DNA of 64,000 nucleotides from Malachius bipustulatus (GCA_910589415.1 OU342631.1:55332598-55396597), one strand, 5' to 3'; numbered from the stretch's first letter, positions 33,658 through 44,944 are shown. Numbers and translations: made by a program. The notes: a model not told the origin generated them from the sequence alone.

Positions 33658-34632
33658 AATGTATACAACTGATGAGAAAATTAAAATGTACACTATGTTT
33701 GACCAGTGGCTCTTCTTTACCTGAAATTGATCATTTGCCCCGGTACCAGTTCACCAGGACACAGTATCCACAGAAAGTGAATTTATGGACTGGAATGGTC
33801 AACACTTACATTTAAAGTACTTTTTTCATAGGAGATAAAATATCTTACCATTTCATTGGTAGATATGGTAGGTAGGGCAGCTTTTTGCATTTTAGGCTCT
33901 TTGAAATATACAGGGTTGCTCATTAGTGCGGCAAAGTAGCTTTTATACTAGAATTCTAAATAATTCTAAAAAAACTCATATGCCGCTCCACCAAGTACGA
34001 TTTGCCCCACTTTTTAAAAATATTTTTGTAATATACAGGGTGGTCCTTTTATGAAATCACAACATCAACTTGCTTATTTCAAATACGAGGGTACATTTTT
34101 TTTCAAGTTTTGGATTGAGATCTAATTTCTGAGTAAAATGACATAATGTTGCCTTCACTAACCCTCCCGGTTTATGCGCTATATCAATTTTTTTGAAAAA
34201 ATTCAAATGTAGCCGTCCAGAAAACTAATGAAATAAATTTCGTTTTTCATTATTAAAAATGATCCAAAATCTCCCCCAAAATTTTCTAGAAAACCTGCGG
34301 TTTCAACACGATGTATATCCTGTGTATTATTCTCTTGCCGTGAGAACTTTCTTAAACCAAAAGTATGAAAATAGATGGATAGGCAGGGGGAGCCACATCA
34401 ACCTTACCAGCTAGAACACCAGACCTAACTAAGATTAATTTCTTTTTTTGGGCACGTGTTGACGATATTGTCTATCAGACGCTTGCTACTACTCCAAAAG
34501 ACTCGACATGGAAAATACAAGAATCGTTTAATGGGGTTACGATTGAGACGTTAATGGAAGTGACAAGGCCATTTTGAAGAAGACCTCAAAAGTATTTTGA
34601 GCATAATAGTGGACAGTTTGAACATTTATTAT
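33658..34632 (+). pseudogene. Mariner-like transposase fossil related to the 24294 enzyme
   Basis: Begins MYTTDEKIKMYTMFDQ after a 5' flank whose end CAGGGTTATGGCGCTAAG (33415) follows TA. An internal deletion leads to VNLWTGMVN (about 33777-33805; compare INIWMGMVN in the intact enzyme). It resumes at about 34263 with FLENLRFQHD (second catalytic Asp), ENRWIGRG and a decayed ARTPDLTK, and ends GQFEHLL and stop at 34632. An insertion (33909-34262) and multiple stops break it. It probably belongs to the same broad DD41D-type family, though the third catalytic position is degraded. Confidence 0.75.
33909..34262. mobile_element. Element fragment inserted in transposase fossil
   Basis: Starts TACAGGGTTGCTCATTAGTG and contains GGCAAAGTAGCTTTTATAC and TAGCCGTCCAGAAAACTAAT. 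The reverse complement of 38562-38665 carries the same blocks but lacks about 230 bp in between. An internal TA-CAGGGTGGTCC near 34036 may be another element end. The right terminus is missing. Confidence 0.5.
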
Positions 34633-36361
34633 AAATTTTTGTAATGTGTAAGGTAATGTAGTATAACGAAGTCTCTCGTTATAAAGAAATAGTTGTAAAG
34701 TTCATTGCCATTCACTTGACATTTTAGTATATCTCGAGCGTTATAGAGATTAGAGAAATTGATAGGGGAATGTAAGTAATATCATTTGATAGGTAATGGA
34801 ATAAGGATAATTTTGAGACCAAACATCATAGTTAACAGATGTAAATTATAATTTTAATTGTAAATAGAAAATTAGATTCACGAGAACAACACAGCCTAGG
34901 TAGGTATGCTTCCGGTGTTGTTTCGAGCGTCATCAAGATTATGAATAGAGATAGGGACTCAAAAACACTCAGTAAATAGATTATTAATTAAGGAAGAGAT
35001 TAAGCCTAAATAGCATAGCAATAAGTACTAGGATCTATTTTTAAATTACATTTCAAGTAATAAATATTTGGAAGGAAATAAACAGTACGCTATAATGCGA
35101 CTCGTCTGCTTCCGCGGACGCGGACCGAGCCGAGTCGCGATAGCCGACCGACACGCCCCACCAATGACAAGGCGGCAGCGCAGTGCGTAACCACAGCAAC
35201 TCTGTCTCGCCTATATAAGTAGATGGAGCGAGATTATTACATGATTACGATTACAGCTCTCAGCTGAATACAAGCAAGGTAAGTTCCAGAGCGGGTCTGG
35301 CCAACCGTCCGATCCAGAAAGAGATGTTTTAGTTATTTGCTTGCCGCCCTTTTCCCGACACTTCATAGGTCGGGTGTCGGTTTCCTTTGTGGTGAGTGCG
35401 TTCTAAATAGAGGAAATCGGTGCTCGGGAAGATGGAAGTGAAGGACTCGAACTGGGCGGGAAAGTAATATAGTGGGAACGACTGCTTTCCTTGGGTACTT
35501 TCTTGTCGTCACGTGTGTTCCTTTTAGCGGAGTGATGTTCCCTAAGATGGAGGATGTGTGTCGGTGGGAGGGGAGCCCGACGAGGATATCCCGTAACTAC
35601 TTTGAATTAATTTAAAATCTCTAGGAATAATATCAGGCTGCACCCAAGGGGGGAAATTTTATATTAATTAATAATGAAGCTTGCTTGTTTGGTATCTCGT
35701 TTGTTTATTGTTGCCATAATTGCTATTTTGTTTGCATGGGGAATGCACAGGGAATCGTAATCACCTTTCACCTAACTCACCACTCATTTCGCTTGCATGA
35801 GCATAGTTAATTATTGTAGGGGCTAGATTTAGCACCAAATTAATGGAATGGACGTAAATAATAATAATAATAATTTTCATTTCACTACCGTTGTATTTCA
35901 GTTCTCATCGCGGTAGTTTAGTAGCATGCAGTGTTGCACGATTGTATAATTTTTCTTGACTAATCACCTGTTTCGTTTATAAATGTACATACTTACTCAG
36001 AAAGAGAATTAAATTGTTTTCTAATTAAAATTACTGTTTTATCGTTGCCTAATAAATTATAAAGTTCTGCTACCACCTTTTAAATTAAGCGTTTTCTCCA
36101 GAATTAGTTGGAAAGTGATTAAAGCCTACTTCCCAACTAAAATAACGAATTAATAAACACATTGAATTCCTGGATTGAAATCTTCACTGAGTTATTGCGG
36201 GTAAAAGCATAAACGGAGATCCAGCAGATATCTCCTGCGGGGAACTGACCTCGTCACCTGTAGATACAGGGAAAATAAAGTTGGCGTCCGAGGGTTATTA
36301 CGAGTAATACAACACCCTGTATATCGCTAAATAATACGTCACCGGAATTTGTACCGTGACA
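34633..36361 (+). other. Putative LTR and leader region of a gypsy element
   Basis: Noncoding region upstream of a primer-binding site and gag. It includes a GC-rich block before a TATA box (35212-35219), a consensus splice donor (35279), an AATAAA at about 36274 and a CGTGACA end at 36361 just before TTTGGCGCC. The left LTR boundary could not be fixed; no second LTR exists in the window to define it. Confidence 0.45.
35212..35284 (+). promoter_or_regulatory. TATA box with downstream splice donor
   Basis: TATATAAG at 35212-35219 follows a GC-rich segment. 60 nt downstream AAGGTAAGT (GT at 35279-35280) is a consensus 5' splice site. The arrangement fits a retroelement promoter feeding a spliced leader; the transcription start is not determined. 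Confidence 0.5.
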
Positions 36362-36499
36362 TTTGGCGCCCGAACAGGTCCCTTATTGTTAGGTTTGTAG
36401 GGCCAGTTTTAGGGCGTGACATTTGGCGCCCGAGCAGATTCTGTTATTTTTCGGATTGTTCGGTATTCGGGTTGGGTAACCATACGTTTGGAGCCCAAG
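36282..36499 (+). promoter_or_regulatory. Primer-binding site with tandem PBS-like copies
   Basis: TGGCGCCCGAACAGG at 36364-36378 matches the 3' end complement of a tRNA-Lys, the usual priming site of several LTR elements. Similar blocks recur: TGGCGTCCGAGG (36282), TGGCGCCCGAGCAG (36424) and TGGAGCCCAAG (36489). The 36355 and 36415 copies also share GTGACATT in front, so the LTR/PBS junction itself is duplicated. Confidence 0.65.
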
Positions 36500-36937
36500 T
36501 AAGTAAGTTTTGTTCCAATTAATTAAATTAGAGGTACGGGGCCGTTAGAAAATGAAATAAAGGGCAGAAACCCGAGCTAATTTTCGTTAGGAACAATTAA
36601 TTACACCGAGCAGGGAGATTAGATTAGTAGTAAAACTGGCATTAGGGTCATTAGATATAACAGAGTGGTTATAAATGATACCAGAACAGATTTTATTCAA
36701 CTAGAGTATCCAGGAGATAACTAAAGCGTTATAGGGAGACCAGAGTAGGTTCCTAGGATATAACAGGGTTATAGGATACCAAGTAATCTAATCATATTAG
36801 TTCGTATAGGATAAATATTAGGATTATAAGCAGAAACCGCTGCTATGATCCTATATTTATAAGTTAGGAAGGCAACGATAATTAGATAAAACAGTTATAG
36901 GAAATAATAATAAGAAAAGTAATTAATAATTTTCAAA

Positions 36938-38021
36938 ATGGGAGGTGGAGAAAAAGAAATAGCATCAAATAGTAAACATGGATCGCAAGAAAGCTTAAAA
37001 GATGAGAGTTCATCAGAAAGAGACCCAGAGTTAGGAGATCCTAGAGTAAGGATGGATATACAAGTTGAGAAAAGCTGAAATAGACGAAGAATTAGAAAAA
37101 TTTGGATTAGACACACAAGGAAGTGTAGATGAGAAAAGAAAAAAGTTAGCAAGGTTTCTAAGAAATGGTAATGGTAATGGTACCCCTAAAACTTCGACAT
37201 TCTCACAAGTCCCGACAGATCCGTTTGTGTCAGGACCTGGAATAAGCAAGAAAGAAGAAACAAAGTCAGTTATAACGACACACTTTGTAAATAATAATAA
37301 TCACAATCTAAGAGCACCGCAAATTAATATGCAGCAGCAAAGACAGGAACCACTAAATATGTCCGGGTGGAATATTTATTTTGATGGGACATCGGATCCC
37401 ACAGCATTTCTAGAAAGGCTAGAAGAAGTGAAGGAATACTTCAACGTATTACCTGAAAGACTGCTGGTAGCACTGCCACAAATCCTGGATAAAGGAGCGT
37501 TAATGTGGTATAGAAATAATAGTCATAATTGGGCATATTGGGAAAATTTTGTGATCGATTTTAAGCAATATTATTTCCCAGTTAATTACGAATTCGAGTT
37601 AGAAATGCAAATAACTCGAAAATTACAACGACAATATGAACCAGTGTGCTCCTATATCACCGATATGCAAACTTTGATCCGCCGACACGGAAATATTAGC
37701 GCAACCCAGGAGGTTATGTTAATAATGCGTAACTTAAGACCAGAAGTTCGACAGATGCTATGGACATGTGAAATTGAAAACATTTCTACGCTAATTGAGA
37801 AAGCAAAAGAAGTGGAAACCATGTTAAAGGAGGTGCAAGCAACGAGACAACCTCAAAATTGGTTAAACAGACCTTCATATCAGGAAAATCAACGTAATGA
37901 CTTCCAAAGAAGAACTGTTCGTTTCACAGAGCCTATCAATCGGGAACAGTCGGAGGTCAATTGCTGGAACTGTCAGCAAAAAGGGCATTACGCAAACCAA
38001 TGTATGCGACCTAGAGAGCAA
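36938..38021 (+). pseudogene. Gypsy gag with CCHC zinc knuckle, frameshifted and 3'-truncated
   Basis: ATG at 36938 opens MGGGEKEIASNSKHGSQESL but stops near 37077. The neighbouring frame continues with YKLRKAEIDEELEKFGLD, a SAP-like helix-turn-helix, so one frame change lies between 37049 and 37075. Then come a gag capsid region (SGWNIYFDGTSDPTAFLERL, through MLIMRNLRPEVRQMLW) and a nucleocapsid knuckle CWNCQQKGHYANQC. Directly after the knuckle, TACAGGGTGTCC at 38021 begins foreign sequence and no pol follows. The protein would have packaged element RNA. This copy cannot support its own transposition. Confidence 0.82.
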
Positions 38022-38829
38022 TACAGGGTGTCCAGGTATGAGTGTAAGAGCTACACGTGGCGACCTTCCTTGGACCATTTTGAGTAAAAAATCTTAATAC
38101 AATAATGCTCTCTAAACCTCTTCACGGTGCCACACGAGGTCATCAAAGTTAGAAATTCTGGGTCACAAATATGCATATTATTGAACTTCTATTTCCTTTT
38201 GCAGTTACGGTTAACATTTTCAAAGACTTTTGCAAAGTCTTATTTCATTTAATTTTCGTAACAGTGCAATTATTAACTTTTTTAACTTTTCCTAAATTTT
38301 TTTTTTTTAGAAATGAAACTTTTAAACTATGAGAGTTAGGTATAGGAGACCCTATAATAGGTTGAAGGAGGACTTCAATACCTAATTGATGACATCATAA
38401 TATACAGGGCGTTGTATTTAAAATAAACAAGAAAAATTGATTCGAAATCTTCAAAGTTTGTAGCTGGCTTTTGAGCACCCTGTATAAAAAATTAAACTTC
38501 CCAATAGATATTTGAATACCTTCATGTGTCTCCTTGTTGGTGCATGATGCGATAATTTTTAATAATGAAAAATGAAATTTATTTTATTAGTTTTCTGGAC
38601 GGCTACATTTGAATTTTTTTTATTTAGAATTCTAGTATAAAAACTACTTTGCCGCACTAATGTGTAAAGGAAATAGGACGATAAGAGTTTATTTGGTTGG
38701 TTGGTTTATTGGGCTTAGGGCTTAGGAATCGGAACAATGTGCGATTCAGACCAAGCAACTCATGTTTGTGCCAAATTTGATTATACAAAGACACATTTGT
38801 CTTTAGTAGAAGCGAGAGTTTTCTCTATA
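38022..38829. other. Transposon debris after gag
   Basis: Contains the unpaired terminus CAGGGTGTCCAGGTATG (38023), a small TA-CAGGGCGTTG...GAGCACCCTG-TA unit (about 38404-38485), and at 38562-38665 an inverted partner of 33909-34262 ending GCCGCACTAATG. No coding region. Confidence 0.5.
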
Positions 38830-39523
38830 CAGGGTGTCCCAGCTTATTCGAAGCGGTCTCTATAGGCCAAACGATTGATTTTTTCAAAAAAAAATTTGCA
38901 AATTCAAGTACAGGATCACAATGGCCATAATTTAAAATTATTTTGGAGTAAATGGAAACAATGAAAACGGTTCAAGATAGAGAAAAATGGCTTACATGTC
39001 CCTATTTTAACTTTTTATGTGCTATCCTATGGTATAGAAAAATTTGTACTTTCTTTGATTTTTTTATTTGGCGACTCGTGGAGAAATCTCAAAATTTTTC
39101 AAATTTTTTATCACCCTGTATAAACATTTCATCTACATCATAGGATAGTACATGAAAAAGTAAAATAGGGACATGTAAGCCGTTTTTCTCTATCTTCAGG
39201 CGTTTTCGTTGCACAGGGCTTTGAACTTGAAAAATGACGATTTTCACTTGTTTATAACTCAAAAACTTCTGAATTTAAACACCAACTGTAGAAGCCAATC
39301 TTATTTCCTCTTCTCAGACAATCTAAAAATGCAATAACATAGGAGCATTCCATTTAAAAAAACATAACTTTGATATGCCACTGTCATATGGGACACTCTG
39401 TATACTCCAAAATAATTTTAAATTATGGCCATTGTGATTCTGTACTTGAATTTGCAAAAATTTTGTGGAAAAAATCCATCGTTTGGCGTACAGAGACCGC
39501 TTCGAATAAGCTGGGACACCCTG
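38830..39523. mobile_element. TA-flanked element (f) with shared palindromic core
   Basis: Terminal inverted repeats begin CAGGGTGTCCCAGCTTATTC and extend through GAAGCGGTCTCT, with TA outside both ends (38828-38829 and 39524-39525). The interior carries the same core as element (c), including TTATCACCCTGTATAAACAT at the centre, but the left half of the core is partly deleted. Noncoding. Confidence 0.87.
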
Positions 39524-39525
39524 TA

Positions 39526-40025
39526 TATTAATATCTATATATTAATATGTATATTTATATAAATATATATATATTAAAGTTGCACCCCACAATGACCACA
39601 ATGATAAGGGTTGATGATACGACAACATTTATGAGAGGCAAACTCGAAGCGTCCCGTTTTTCTCCGTCCTTTTTGTCGGAAAATAAAAAATAGCCTCGAT
39701 ATTAACAATGAAAGACTTGCATCTGTTTGCTAGAACCCCCCCCCCCCGCCACAAAAAAAAAACTTTATAGAAAAGTGTGCCTTAGTAATGCCCAGAGGGC
39801 GTTTATACCGCATACAGAATATTCCACTAGGAATATGATCGTGTAACGATACTTTCCCTGTCGACTGTACTCTCAGTAAACTTTCCCATAATATTACAAC
39901 CGGTACAGGTTGGTATCATATTTATGTAACCATGGCGATCAGTAGAGAAAGAAAATCGATTCAATAAAAATATTACCTGCGAAAGTTTTCAGAGAAGCAA
40001 CGTTGATTTTCAAAATCTGTTAACA
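39526..40025. other. Region upstream of the DRC5-like gene
   Basis: AT repeats, a poly-C/poly-A stretch near 39738-39770, then unique-looking sequence with an initiator-like TCTCAGTAA near 39870. An ATG at 39932 opens only a short frame. This is where a promoter would be expected; no defined element is seen. Confidence 0.35.
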
Positions 40026-40194
40026 ATGATTATCCCGTGTACAGTTAACATTAATACTTACAAGGTGTATGAGAGATTAAAAGGACCGAACGAGAATGAG
40101 ACTAAAATTTGGAGCGACAATTTCAATTGGGACAGAAATATACCCAAGACTTTGCAAAGTCTCTGTATAAGAACTATCGGAAACAACTGGACAG
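40026..40194 (+). CDS. DRC5/TCTE1-like gene, exon 1
   Basis: Reads MIIPCTVNINTYKVYERLKG, then WSDNFNWDRNIPKTLQSLCI and RTIGNNWT, and ends at ACAG followed by donor GTAGGA, leaving a phase-1 codon. The exon 2 acceptor supplies the two bases needed, giving Asp, and the joined protein continues NPVLEEIISPIHKLL. The order (short N-terminus, a W...L..LCI helix, then NPVL) resembles the N-terminal region of DRC5/TCTE1, a leucine-rich-repeat subunit of the ciliary nexin-dynein regulatory complex. The frame is open upstream to 39930 without another ATG, so 40026 is the best start. The identification rests on pattern resemblance and exon phase, not a search. Confidence 0.65.
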
Positions 40195-40556
40195 GTAGGA
40201 TTTAAAAAGTTAAATTATAATTTTTTTTATTATTGTAATAATTATTATTGTCTAATTATTGTTTTTGTTTTATTATCTATAAACTGGCTATAGAAACAGC
40301 ACACTGGTTTTAATTATTTACTATTAACCGTAAATTACTGTTCTTTAATTATAAAAATTTTCTACGTAATCTTCTATGGTAATGGAGTAAAATGCGATTG
40401 CGTACAAGATAGTCAAGTGCCTTATAATAAAATCAAGGAAATCGAAACTTTTAGCTTTTCGAGACTCGATACTCAATAGTACAAAATTTTCAACTTTCCA
40501 GATTCAGTTATCATCAGCACTGAACGAGTCGTATATTGTGAATTGCATTTTTTATA

Positions 40557-41139
40557 CAGGGTGTCGATTTTAAAACTTGCCACCGTTAAATTCTCCCTTA
40601 AAAAATGCTTCTCAAAAAAATCCCGAAACAGGTCAATTTTTCAATTTAATTTATGTTCGTTTATTTATTGAACGTAAAAATTTTTATACAAGGTGTTCCT
40701 CAACTCAGTGATGTGTCTATTTCTTTATATTTTTTTATATATTTTTTAAGTGGGATACTTTTCAGGTTGATTCATACACTTTCAGATTGTAAAAATCCAG
40801 TAAGAATGGTTTTCACAGTTGGAGTTTAAACTGAGTAGCTTATGAGTTATAAAGAAGTGAAAATGGCAGTTTTTCTTTTTCAAAGCAGTTTGTTTTGAAA
40901 ACGGCTCAAGATATCGGAAAACATTTTATGGCCCTATCTTAACTTTTAAAACTTTATCCTATTATGTAGATGAAATTTTTATACAGGGTGTTGGAAATTA
41001 TTTTTCGTCGCTCGGGAAAATAGTAAATTACGTCAATAGAACATTAATTAAATTAAACAATTGACCTGTTTCGGGATTTCTATGAGAAACATTTTTTAAG
41101 GGAGAATTCGGGGTTGCAAGTTTTCAAATTGACGCCTTG
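40557..41139. mobile_element. TA-flanked element (g) with shared core
   Basis: Ends CAGGGTGTCGATTTTAAAAC and, reverse complemented, CAAGGCGTCAATTTGAAAAC, with TA on both sides. Inner blocks include CCCGAAACAGGTCAATT paired with AATTGACCTGTTTCGGG. Between 40785 and 40990 it carries the common core (GGTTTTCACAGTT, GAGTTATAAAGAAGTGAAAA, ATACAGGGTG). Noncoding. Confidence 0.83.
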
Positions 41140-41529
41140 TACACTGAGAGAAATATTATTCTTGAAAGAACTAAAGGCTGAAGGTATTTCCTCCAGAGAA
41201 TTTATTTAGTTATAAGAACAACTTTATCATTTACAGTACCAAATTTTAGTTGGATTCACTAAAATTGAGCAATTGATTGAATTAAATAATTTAATTGAAG
41301 CTCATTTTGTGTAACGAAGTATTTTTCATATTGGTATAATAATATTACTCATAGCTAACAATCTAAGAATCTGTACTGGAACATAATTTAATTCCAGCAA
41401 CTAAACATATAAAGTTATCTTGTTTAAAGAAATCAAAGATTCTTAGAAGTTAGAAATTATTAAGACAAATAGGTTTTTTCTTCAAACGTCAGTAAATCAG
41501 ACATTACTCGACTCAGTAGCCGGTCTCAA

Positions 41530-41612
41530 AGTTTCACTTTTCCTCCGCCGGAGCTAAAGTGTTGCCAAGCAACACTTTACCTCCGCCGGAGCTAAAGTGG
41601 TGCCATAGCAAC
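41530..41612. repeat. Tandem repeat with hairpin units
   Basis: CTCCGCCGGAGCTAAAGTG occurs twice 39 bp apart; the spacer AGTGTTGCCAAGCAACACT is itself palindromic. Confidence 0.7.
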
Positions 41613-42509
41613 ATCAACATACAAACACATAGCTACCTGTATTAAGAATCAACTATTGAAATTTTATTAATGTATTATAGGCCCGTATATTCATCAATAA
41701 AATTCAACCTAAGATATGAAAACTCTCTAGTTTATTATTATCTAATAAGGTTAAAAGGAATTCGGTATTAATCAAACATAATCTTTGGAAAATCTACACC
41801 GAAACGAAGTAATTCTGTGAAACGTCATAATTATACCCGAAGCCGGACGGTCGACACTCGACAGTCGACTTTAGTCGAGTCGAGCTCGTGCTCGGCTCAG
41901 TCGGCTCAAACGTCAGAAAAAAAGTTGGGTTATTGCGAGGTAAACAAAAATAATTATTATTCCGTATTGAAATTTGAATATTGAACACAAGGATAATAAT
42001 TATAACCATATAGGTACCTAGGTACATAAAGGAATCCAACATCTTATATTTTTATTATTAGGTAGGTATTAGTGCACGCAGTTATAAGGTATACCTACCT
42101 ACAATGACCTACACATTTAACATTCAACTTCTGACTGACTGCATGGCATCATCATTAACAGAAAATTAAAAAATTGACCAAGCAGGGTCTAGCAAGAGGT
42201 AGGTAGATGTTATCATTAATTTTATAACTTACTTACAAACTTTTATAACGTTTTTAATTTTGATTTTGCGATGATTAGTAGTTTAGTTACATAATTATTA
42301 TTTTATTAATTTTCTTTAATAATTTCAATAATAATTTCTCGATGTTCACTGACGTTGATGACAGTATCAATTTGACAGCGCCGCGTTTCTATAGAAGCAG
42401 CCCATACTCCATACTCACCTACTTATACCAGTCCAAACCTTTTGAAAATTCGCTTTCCTTCAATAATTAAAAATGATGTTCTTGCTTAAATTTGCCCACG
42501 TTTGAAGAA

Positions 42510-42650
42510 AAAATAGTATATTTTATTTGGAGGAAAAGTGACTTTTCATGGCTTGCTCTCTATTATCAGCCTCACTTCGTTCGGCTGATAAACACGAGCG
42601 CGCCATGAAAAGTGTCACTTTCCCTCCGTATAAAATAATATACTATTTCT
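42510..42650. repeat. Hairpin repeat
   Basis: Arms near 42510-42550 and 42602-42648 pair (GTGACTTTTCATGGC with GCCATGAAAAGTGTCAC). The loop contains a second perfect hairpin, TATCAGCC/GGCTGATA. Confidence 0.75.
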
Positions 42651-43188
42651 TGTCGGAGGTAGGAATAAATGTTTAACAGAATATTCCAAACACAATTGCG
42701 TGAAATATATCAGATTTTCATTATTCCAACTATGGTATGATTGTGTCAAGTAAAAATTTCTTGCGTAGTGTACTGAGAGGGTTCAATAATAGAAACGTTT
42801 GTATTGAGGGAATTATACCAGAATTATGGCAATAAATATTTATTTATTTACTCTAATAGATTCATCTAACTGTGCAACCTCAGATAAAAACACATGCATC
42901 AGTCGCCATTAAAGACGCCATCATGATGTAGGCGTTCGTCAAACGTGGTTGTTGCTAATAATTTATCTTAAGTAAACTTTTCTTGCTTATTTAATGTAAA
43001 TAAATAATTCGGTTTTATTTTTGATATTCTTTTGCAGCTTTGTTTGTATAAATCTGACAAATCGTGAAGTTCAAATCACAGAAAGCCGTCATTACTGTTA
43101 GCTTGGTATAGGTACCTACTTAAATGGATTTCAGACAAACCAAACCAATAAATGGTACAGTTTTGACTCGTCCCGGTCTACGCGTATA

Positions 43189-44039
43189 CCGGGTGTCCCA
43201 TTAGTGCGGGATTCTTCTCTGGCAGCTTCACTTTTGAAGCTATAAAAAAAGATGAGGGAGAAAAATTGTATGGTTTGAAGAGACCTTCAACCTAAAATAA
43301 TTTTCAGCTACACAGGATGGCCCAATATCGCTGTACGCCTTACAACTTTGTTATTTTAAATAGGACACCCTATATATTATTACATTTTCAGATTGTCTGA
43401 AAAAAATCATTAAGAATGGTTTTCACAGTTTCAGTATAATGTGAATAGTTTTTGAGTTATAAACAAGTGAAAATTGCCATTTTCCATTTTCAAAGCAGCT
43501 TACAATGAAAACGGCTCAAGACAGCAGAAAAAGGTTTACATGTCTCTATCTTAACTTTTTACAAGGTATCCTATGATGTGGATGAAATTGTTATACAGGG
43601 TGATGAAAATTTTCAGATTTTTCATCACCCTGTATAACAATTTCATCCACATCATAGGATACCTTGTAAAAAGTTAAGATAGAGACATGTAAACCTTTTT
43701 CTGCTGTCTTGAGCCGTTTTCATTGTAAGCTGCTTTGAAAATGGAAAATGGCAATTTTCACTTGTTTATAACTCAAAAACTATTCACATTATACTGAAAC
43801 TGTGAAAACCATTCTTAATGATTTTTTTCAGATAATCTGAAAATGTAATAATATATAGGGTGTCCTATTTAAAATAACAAAGTTGTAAGGCGTACAGCGA
43901 TATTGGGCCATCCTGTGTAGCTGAAAATTATTTTAGGTTGAAGGTCTCTTCAAACCATACAATTTTTCTCCCTCATCTTTTTTTATAGCTTCAAAAGTGA
44001 AGCTGCCAGAGAAGAATCCCGCACTAATGGGACACCCGG
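43189..44039. mobile_element. Near-perfect palindromic TA-flanked element (e)
   Basis: 851 bp, TA at both borders. Ends read CCGGGTGTCCCATTAGTGCG. The two ~415-bp halves are almost identical inverted copies (I noticed a single mismatch, GATTGTCTG versus GATTATCTG), meeting at a short loop near 43610-43625 flanked by GGGTGATGAAAA/TTTTCATCACCC. No transposase. The high arm identity suggests a recent origin or gene conversion between arms. Confidence 0.92.
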
Positions 44040-44204
44040 TATAACAATAATTAAAGGTAATTTATATATTTAACATTACTATGGACAAATGGATGATTAA
44101 TATGGACAGCAAAATGTGCAGATACTTTTTATTGTTATATTGTTGATCGGGATGAGGAGAGCCGTGGCACTGCGCATTTTGTACCTTTATTGGGTAGAAA
44201 TATT

Positions 44205-44280
44205 TTATTTATTGCTTGGGATTTCGGTTCTTGATAATATTTTTATTTCACCAAGAACCGAAATCGCAACCAATAAATAA
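44205..44280. repeat. Short hairpin
   Basis: TTATTTATTG...GATTTCGGTTCTTG pairs with CAAGAACCGAAATC...CAATAAATAA around an AT-rich loop. Confidence 0.75.
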
Positions 44281-44588
44281 AAAATTTCAAAACGAAAAGT
44301 TCAATAAAATAATACCAAATTTTTAGGTTAGGTAGGTTAGATAAGGTATAGGTAGGAAAAATCCAAACTAAGATTGGATTCGGAGAAGAGTTTCATTTAG
44401 TTGAGAGAACTCAAAGTAATATTGAGAGAACCTGATAATAGTTCTGCGCAGTTTTATTAAATTGACATAAGAAAGCTTAGTGTGGTTCACTGAATTATTA
44501 TTTAGTTCACAGCAGAAAGTTTTATTTGCAATCACTTTTATACAGTATCTTATGGCAACTAATTCTTGGTTGGATATCTCAAATTCTG

Positions 44589-44640
44589 GAACTAAATAAT
44601 TTAGTTGACGGAACTAAATAATTTAGTTGACGCAACTAAA
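44589..44640. repeat. Tandem palindromic unit
   Basis: AACTAAATAATTTAGTTGACG occurs twice in a row, followed by a partial third unit (AACTAAATATTTAATTG). Each unit is self-complementary. Confidence 0.8.
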
Positions 44641-44846
44641 TATTTAATTGCTCGTTATCAATTAAATAATTTAATTGGCGGAATTGCAAATTTACTTCCG
44701 CCAATGAAAAATTTTTCTCAGTGTATATAAATACCAATGAAATTGAACAATTTTGAAATAACGTCTGAATTAGGCTTAAAAATTTTTTGTTAAATTGTTT
44801 CATAAAGTTGCCATTTTGGTTGTCATTTTAGTTTCGGAATGATATT

Positions 44847-44870
44847 CTTTTAGGCACAAGTGCCTAAAAG
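44847..44870. repeat. Perfect 11-bp-arm palindrome
   Basis: CTTTTAGGCAC and GTGCCTAAAAG separated by AA. Could be a short regulatory dyad or transposon remnant. Confidence 0.7.
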
Positions 44871-44944
44871 TGACACACACTAGTGATACTTTTATGAAAA
44901 GCGGCAGAAATGCCAATTAAAAGCAAGTTTTCATGAAGTCTGTC

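Larger units (their letters stand above)
41142..44723. mobile_element. Possible outer TA-flanked unit enclosing element (e)
   Basis: CACTGAGAGAAATATT at 41142 faces the reverse complement CACTGAGAAAAATTTTT ending at 44723, each beside TA. Its left end abuts the right TA of element (g). Inside are hairpins, tandem units and element (e). The TIR match is short, so two separate elements remain possible. Confidence 0.45.

Noticed and set aside
35101..35284. Host gene promoter
   Set aside because: The TATA plus splice donor lies upstream of a tRNA-primed gypsy gag, so a retroelement promoter is the simpler reading.
44325..44358. TTAGG-like repeats (insect telomere motif)
   Set aside because: Only a few irregular units inside interstitial repeat DNA; chance or degenerate repeat.
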